From: Gnetum montanum
Taxonomy: Eukaryota > Streptophyta > Gnetopsida > Gnetales > Gnetaceae
Assembly (NCBI GenBank): GCA_015680685.1
Contig: MNCI01004262.1
Span: forward strand, 342,478-404,477
Direction: 5' to 3'
DNA: 62,000 bases
Positions within the stretch are counted from its first letter, which is position 1, and each line of letters begins with the position of its first letter. Both the position numbers and the translations under genes were made by a program. The notes below the pieces were generated by a model that was not told where the DNA came from, did not search any database, and saw only the letters and a program-made list of their open reading frames with translations. Below, piece by piece: positions 57,700 through 62,000 of this stretch.

Positions 57700-58510
57700 T
57701 GATTAAGTCTTGGTCATAGATACGAAGGTTATAAAGTTACCAAAAATATATCCATACCATATCAGCCAATGGAAGCTTAAGACAAATAAGATGCCATTAT
57801 TGAGGCTAGGCATGAGCATGAAAACAAAAAAGATGCACTTTACTTGATGCCACAATCTAAGAAGAAAGATACAAAACATTGATATGGAAAGTTCAATCAT
57901 TGTTAATATATCTCTTGATCTCCTATCTTTTACATTAAATATCCCACACATTAAAGGCTACATTCTTGTTTAATAGATAATCTTGGAGAAGATGGAATGA
58001 ATCCCAAAACAAAGATATCCTTAAGGCCTAATATCTTTGGTAGATTCAAATAAAAAGAACTAAGGGGCTATAGAAGAAAAGCACACTAACATGGCTCTTT
58101 CAATTTCTCATGCTCTTAATCATTCTCATCAATAAGTTGTAACGAAGATGAGTGTAGACTTGGAGATAAAGGTCCACTAAGGAATCAAAAGAAACAATAT
58201 GACAGAAATGGTAGAAGAGATTAGAATAGATAACCTAGAAGTGGTAGATATCATAATAAGGATGAAGACATAAAATAAGAACGAAAGCACATAAGAAGAT
58301 ACCATAGAGATTACAATAGGAGACATGATTATGATGAAGACTATAGTGAACTTGATGACTATGATGAACCTCTATTAGCTACAAGGAGCATGATCAATAG
58401 TTGAAATGCTGTTACCATTTTTACTAGGCATCAAAGGAATAATTGAATAAAATGGCTTAACATGAATAATATCCTCAACTTTGAAGGAGGCTACAATGAA
58501 TATTCACAGC
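57700..58510 (+). pseudogene. gag N-terminal part of element C
   Basis: Plus-strand translation over frames shows DYDEPLLATRSM (near 58355-58395; compare DSDEPLLATRSM in Y) and MNNILNFEGGYNEYSQ (58470-58510; compare MNNIPRFEGEYN). The upstream Arg/Asp/Tyr-rich part matches the charged segment of Y gag. Many stops; broken by element D. Confidence 0.6.
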
Positions 58511-59418
58511 TGATGAGTAGTGGAACAATCCAACACATAGCCATACAAGGCACAGGTGTTCACATGTGACTAGATCGTAATCCATGGACAAGGCAATGTA
58601 ATTGCACTAGCAATTGGTTTAAGTTTAAGAGTTATCTTTCCATGTGAAGCTAGTGAAGTTTATGTGTAAGGTTTAGCGCATAATGAGGTATATGATAATT
58701 GATGTTGTTGAGCCATTGCTACTCCTAGTGAACATGATGAAATGGAAACAATTTCTAAGTCTAAGTAAAATAGTAAGCAAATCTATTCTATCCTATGGAG
58801 GTTGAAATTTGCTCCTAATTTTCTATACACATCCTAGGCTTATGTAATCAATGCTAGGATTACTAAGTACGTTGCTACTAGACGAACTAAGCAATAATAC
58901 TATTGGGTAACCAAACAATCACACTTTACACTTGAAATCAATCATATCCATTCCACATACTAACAACAGTAAAAAGTACAGTGAATGGAACAGTAAAACA
59001 TTAACTAGGGAAGCAGTAATTAGTAGCCTAAGTGATAATGATAAACATTATTCTAAGTAAAGTAGTAAACTAGGAAAATACCACCATAGTATGAAATAGC
59101 TTGATCTTTATTGCCAATCACACTTGTGCCCTAATACAAGATGTTCGAATAAAGACTCTATTCACTACACTACACTACAAGCATTCACACTTCTATGTGC
59201 TTAAAACTAAATTTATGAAAACAAATTGAAAGAATCTGTTACTATGGAATGAAACTTCTTTAGATTTGTATGCCTAAGTGCTATATTTATAAGTTAGCAC
59301 CCATCCTATGATATCAGATCTACGATGTTGTAGATTATGGTACAATATCAGATATATTATATTGTAGCTATGATATTAGATATACGATATCATAGACAAA
59401 GAAAAATTAACTTTATCA
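58511..59418 (-). repeat. 3' LTR of element D (908 bp)
   Basis: Minus-strand start TGATAAAG at 59418 and end at 58511 (CTCATCA-like). U3 has CTATGATAT/ATATCATAG arms (59368-59376 and 59387-59395) upstream of a minus-strand TATAAATA (plus 59284-59291). Confidence 0.75.
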
Positions 59419-59621
59419 TACCCCCACAATTGATTAGAAACTTGTCCTCAAGTTAGAACAAAATGAGGATAAAGTCCCTACAAAATTAGGAGGTAGACTT
59501 ACATGAGTGACTTAACTATATACATGACACTACATGTCACAGTGGTGTTTACAAATTTGACATAAGTTATCACAAGACAAATTGGAAAAAATCAACAAAA
59601 CTTGATGAAGCTTGATGTAGC

Positions 59622-62000
59622 CTAAGTAAAGCCTAGTGGTGGTGGCTTCTCCATCAGTTGCTTTCCCTTGTCATTAGGCTTTTGAAACTTGTATCTATTA
59701 AGCAGTGCTTGAAGTTTTTCCTCTTTCATACTTAGGTCATGTATCGTCCATGCCTATTGTGCAATATGTGATGAGGCTAGTACATCCCATGGACATGGTA
59801 GCTATGGAAACATTTGATTAGCTTTGACATACTAGGTTGCAAATTAGATTATCTCTTATTCAAAAACTCTAGCCATCTTGTGTAACTCCTGATAATCAAA
59901 TTCTTATAGCTAGGTTTGTTAGATCATTTTGCCCTTGGTAGCTAGCCTTGACTATTTCTAATAAAGAGCTTGCCACTTAAAGCTTTTATAGAGCATCTTT
60001 TCAATTTGCAAACTCCTTTTTGTATAATGCATATGTGGCTACTACTTGATGTTCAAGCTCATTTTGGGACCTGCCTATTGTCAACATGGCCAGGTTAGCA
60101 TAACAAAGGGTAGCTAAGCCCATGTATTCTTTTAGAACTTCTATCTGCAGGTTTTTATTTGTGATTTCTACTTATTGGACATGAGCATAGCTATCCAAGA
60201 TGGATTGCTAGTCTAGATTTTGTGTCGATTGGAATTGATCTAGGATTTTATCATTTGGATTTCCTTCTCTTTGATTTGTTTATACATGTGCACCTAATCA
60301 TGAAAATGCCTGTTATGCTTCTTTGCTTCATTCTACCATTTGTTTATGTTAATAGTTGATTTCTATTTAATTACGCATACCTCCCTCATTAAGAGGGTTT
60401 GGTTTTCTCTTACTAAGCGGCTCATATCTTGGTTGACTCTCATCAATTGTTCTCTCAACTGATGGATCTTCTTCTTAAGAATTTTCTTATGCTTCTTTAC
60501 ATTAGTCAACTTGGCATTGCTTGCAATATGTTGTTTATTTTTTTATTGTATTGTAATGATTTCCTTAGCATGTGTGTATGTTTGTGCTTCTACTATTGAG
60601 GCATTCCACACTACTTTCTTCTTCTCATTCTTCATCTACTTATTGTGCTTGATGAGGTGATTGATTTGCTCTATTCTAAACTACATTAGCTAGTTAGGTG
60701 TAATGAATTGAGTAGGATCTCTTTATTCTATCCTTAGGATTATAAAATCTTCTTATAGTTTGCAATTTTCTTTTCTACATTCTCCACCCTAGTCTCTATC
60801 ATGACCAACTTACCCTTGGTTACTATAAGTTTTGACTATACTATAGTGACATCACTTGGAATGTTGAAGAGAGTTGTCATGACTTTCCTAGTTTACAATT
60901 GTCGATCCAACATATCTTTATGATGAGCAAGACTCATTGAGGTACTGGCTAGCATTTGAGCATCTCTAAATCAAGTTAGATTTACTGGTGGCATAATAGA
61001 TACATTAAATGGTTCTTTTATGTGATCCATGATTACTTCTACTACTCCTGCTACATCCTAGTGCTACATAACCATGCCTGTGGATCCTTCTTCAGTTTCA
61101 AGCACCACTTGGAATGATGTAATGTTCCTAGAAATTTGCTATGATCATTGGGACTCTCCTCCTAACTATAATGATATTTTTCCACTAATAGGATTTGTGG
61201 AAACTATTGGCTAAATGGCACTATCAATGACTTTGTAAAGGTTGGCTTCCTCACGTGTTCCCTAACTGATACTCCCTATGATTTGCTGCAAATGACTATG
61301 GATGGCCTATAATCTTGCGACAGTAGTGGTGGAACTTGCTACTGCTATTGATCTTGCTATTAACCACTGGATCCTACTTGCTATTATTGTATAATAGTTT
61401 GTGTGGTTTCCCCAACATTTGTTTGTTCCTCCACTTGATCTTTCTTTGATGGTGTAGGCTTGAGCATCTTAGCATGGGAAGCATTTTGAGCCTTCCTGAG
61501 GACATGATTGGTATATCCCAAGATTTCAGCATGTTTGCATAGCTTCCTGATGAGGTAGTGGAGTGAAGTGTAGCTTTTCTACCATATTTTCCTCAAATTA
61601 TCTTTGGATCTCCATGAGGTAGAGTTGTATGAGGTTTTCATTATACTTTCCCGTTAGGATCACACTTCCTCTATCCACACACATGGATAGTCTATTTAAT
61701 CTTTTTGTTGGAAATAGATGATATGTGCCAATTTTGAAATAAATTCTCTCTTCAAGAGTTAACTCATTATACTCCTTGTCTTCTTTGTCATATGCCCTTC
61801 GTAACCACATTTTTCTAGTATCTGTATTTGATGTAGTGGATAGATGTGCTACTCTTGCTCCTTCATTGGGCATGTTAAGGGCTTCAACTATCATCTTAAC
61901 TAAATAGAAAACCGAGACTTCCTTAATGTTGACTGTTGCTTCCTCTTCTTTGTTGTGCCAGAATTGATAAGTCTTCCCTGAACACCCTTTGTTACTATTT
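59622..62000 (-). pseudogene. Family I extra (3') ORF in element D, partial
   Basis: Runs from the window edge to TAG at 59622-59624, ending MEKPPPLGFT. The open segment 61894-61598 carries VEALNMPNEGARVAHLS, MWLRRAYDKEDKEY and YFKIGTYHLFPTKRLNR, closely matching the copy at 5481-5762. The YQFWHNK part of the WYLGE motif is at about 61950. Coiled-coil blocks include VEAQTYTHAK (about 60590), LQIEVLKEYMGLATL and YANLAML (about 60080-60180) and KPNDKGKQLMEK near the end. Several stops. The N terminus is outside the window. Confidence 0.7.

Larger units (their letters stand above)
56477..58510 (+). mobile_element. Family I element C, 5' part
   Basis: Plus-strand 5' LTR (56477-57308), then TTAGTGTCATTTCAAGA, a strongly decayed primer-binding site (compare TTGGCGTCGTTGCTGGGGA), then gag sequence. 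Element D cuts it at 58511; the rest is outside the window or lost. Confidence 0.65.
58511..62000 (-). mobile_element. Family I element D, 3' part
   Basis: Minus-strand element with its 3' LTR (58511-59418), purine tract (59419-59427, minus GTGGGGGTA), hairpin AACTTG-AGGA-CAAGTT (59454-59439) and extra ORF running off the right edge. It inserted in gag of element C. Confidence 0.75.

Noticed and set aside
1-62000. CRISPR arrays, rRNA genes and tRNA genes
   Set aside because: None seen; the tandem arrays present are LTR or leader minisatellites without CRISPR-like spacers.

Overview
The window looks like nuclear DNA of a seed plant. It holds one intact protein-coding gene, a LISCL-type GRAS transcription factor with plant-style 5' leader features, in a sea of old, nested LTR retrotransposons. 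Heavy decay and deep nesting suggest a large, slowly purged genome such as a gymnosperm, but the species cannot be fixed from the sequence alone.

Layout. 1-2855: the 3' end of a plus-strand element of family I (Athila/Tat-like, LTRs TGATGA...TCATCA) lying against an LTR fragment of family II. 2856-8824: unclassified repeats, then the 3' part of another family I element with its LTR, followed by a 140-bp tandem duplication. 9060-16600: AT-rich intergenic DNA without a supportable gene, with an ACGT/G-box-dense patch near 13 kb. 17002-19503: the GRAS gene. 19504-21849: its downstream region. 21850-50931: a minus-strand family I element ('O') with protease, RT, RNase H and integrase remnants, split by four insertions: a LINE in its LTR, a 9.5-kb younger family I element ('Y', 24208-33726, no RT or integrase), a 10.1-kb family II gag-protease element ('A', 39942-50087, perfect 5-bp target-site duplication) and a second family II element ('B', from 50932, truncated). 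56477-58510: 5' LTR and gag start of a plus-strand family I element ('C'), cut by a minus-strand family I element ('D', 58511 to the window end).

Family I is the most interesting content. Four copies (left edge = 'E1', 'P' at 5-8 kb, Y, D) carry the same extra ORF between the pol position and the 3' LTR. Its protein has a basic proline-rich N terminus (MAPK...), a WYLGE-Y-FW domain, long coiled coils and a conserved C terminus ending near EPPPPGTT. The start codon sits directly after a splice-acceptor-like sequence. In Y, a TATA box plus LTR-type palindromes lie upstream, as if the ORF had its own LTR-like promoter. All family I U3 regions carry 14-bp class palindromes upstream of TATA, and a small hairpin lies beside the polypurine tract. 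This looks like a retroelement lineage with a separately expressed, non-enzymatic coiled-coil protein.

Family II copies (fragment at 2 kb, A, B) encode only gag and an aspartic protease, have no RT in the window, and carry a telo-box next to TATA. Two assembly faults are visible: a single N at 2431 and a 278-N gap at 46505-46782, each flanked by duplicated contig ends.
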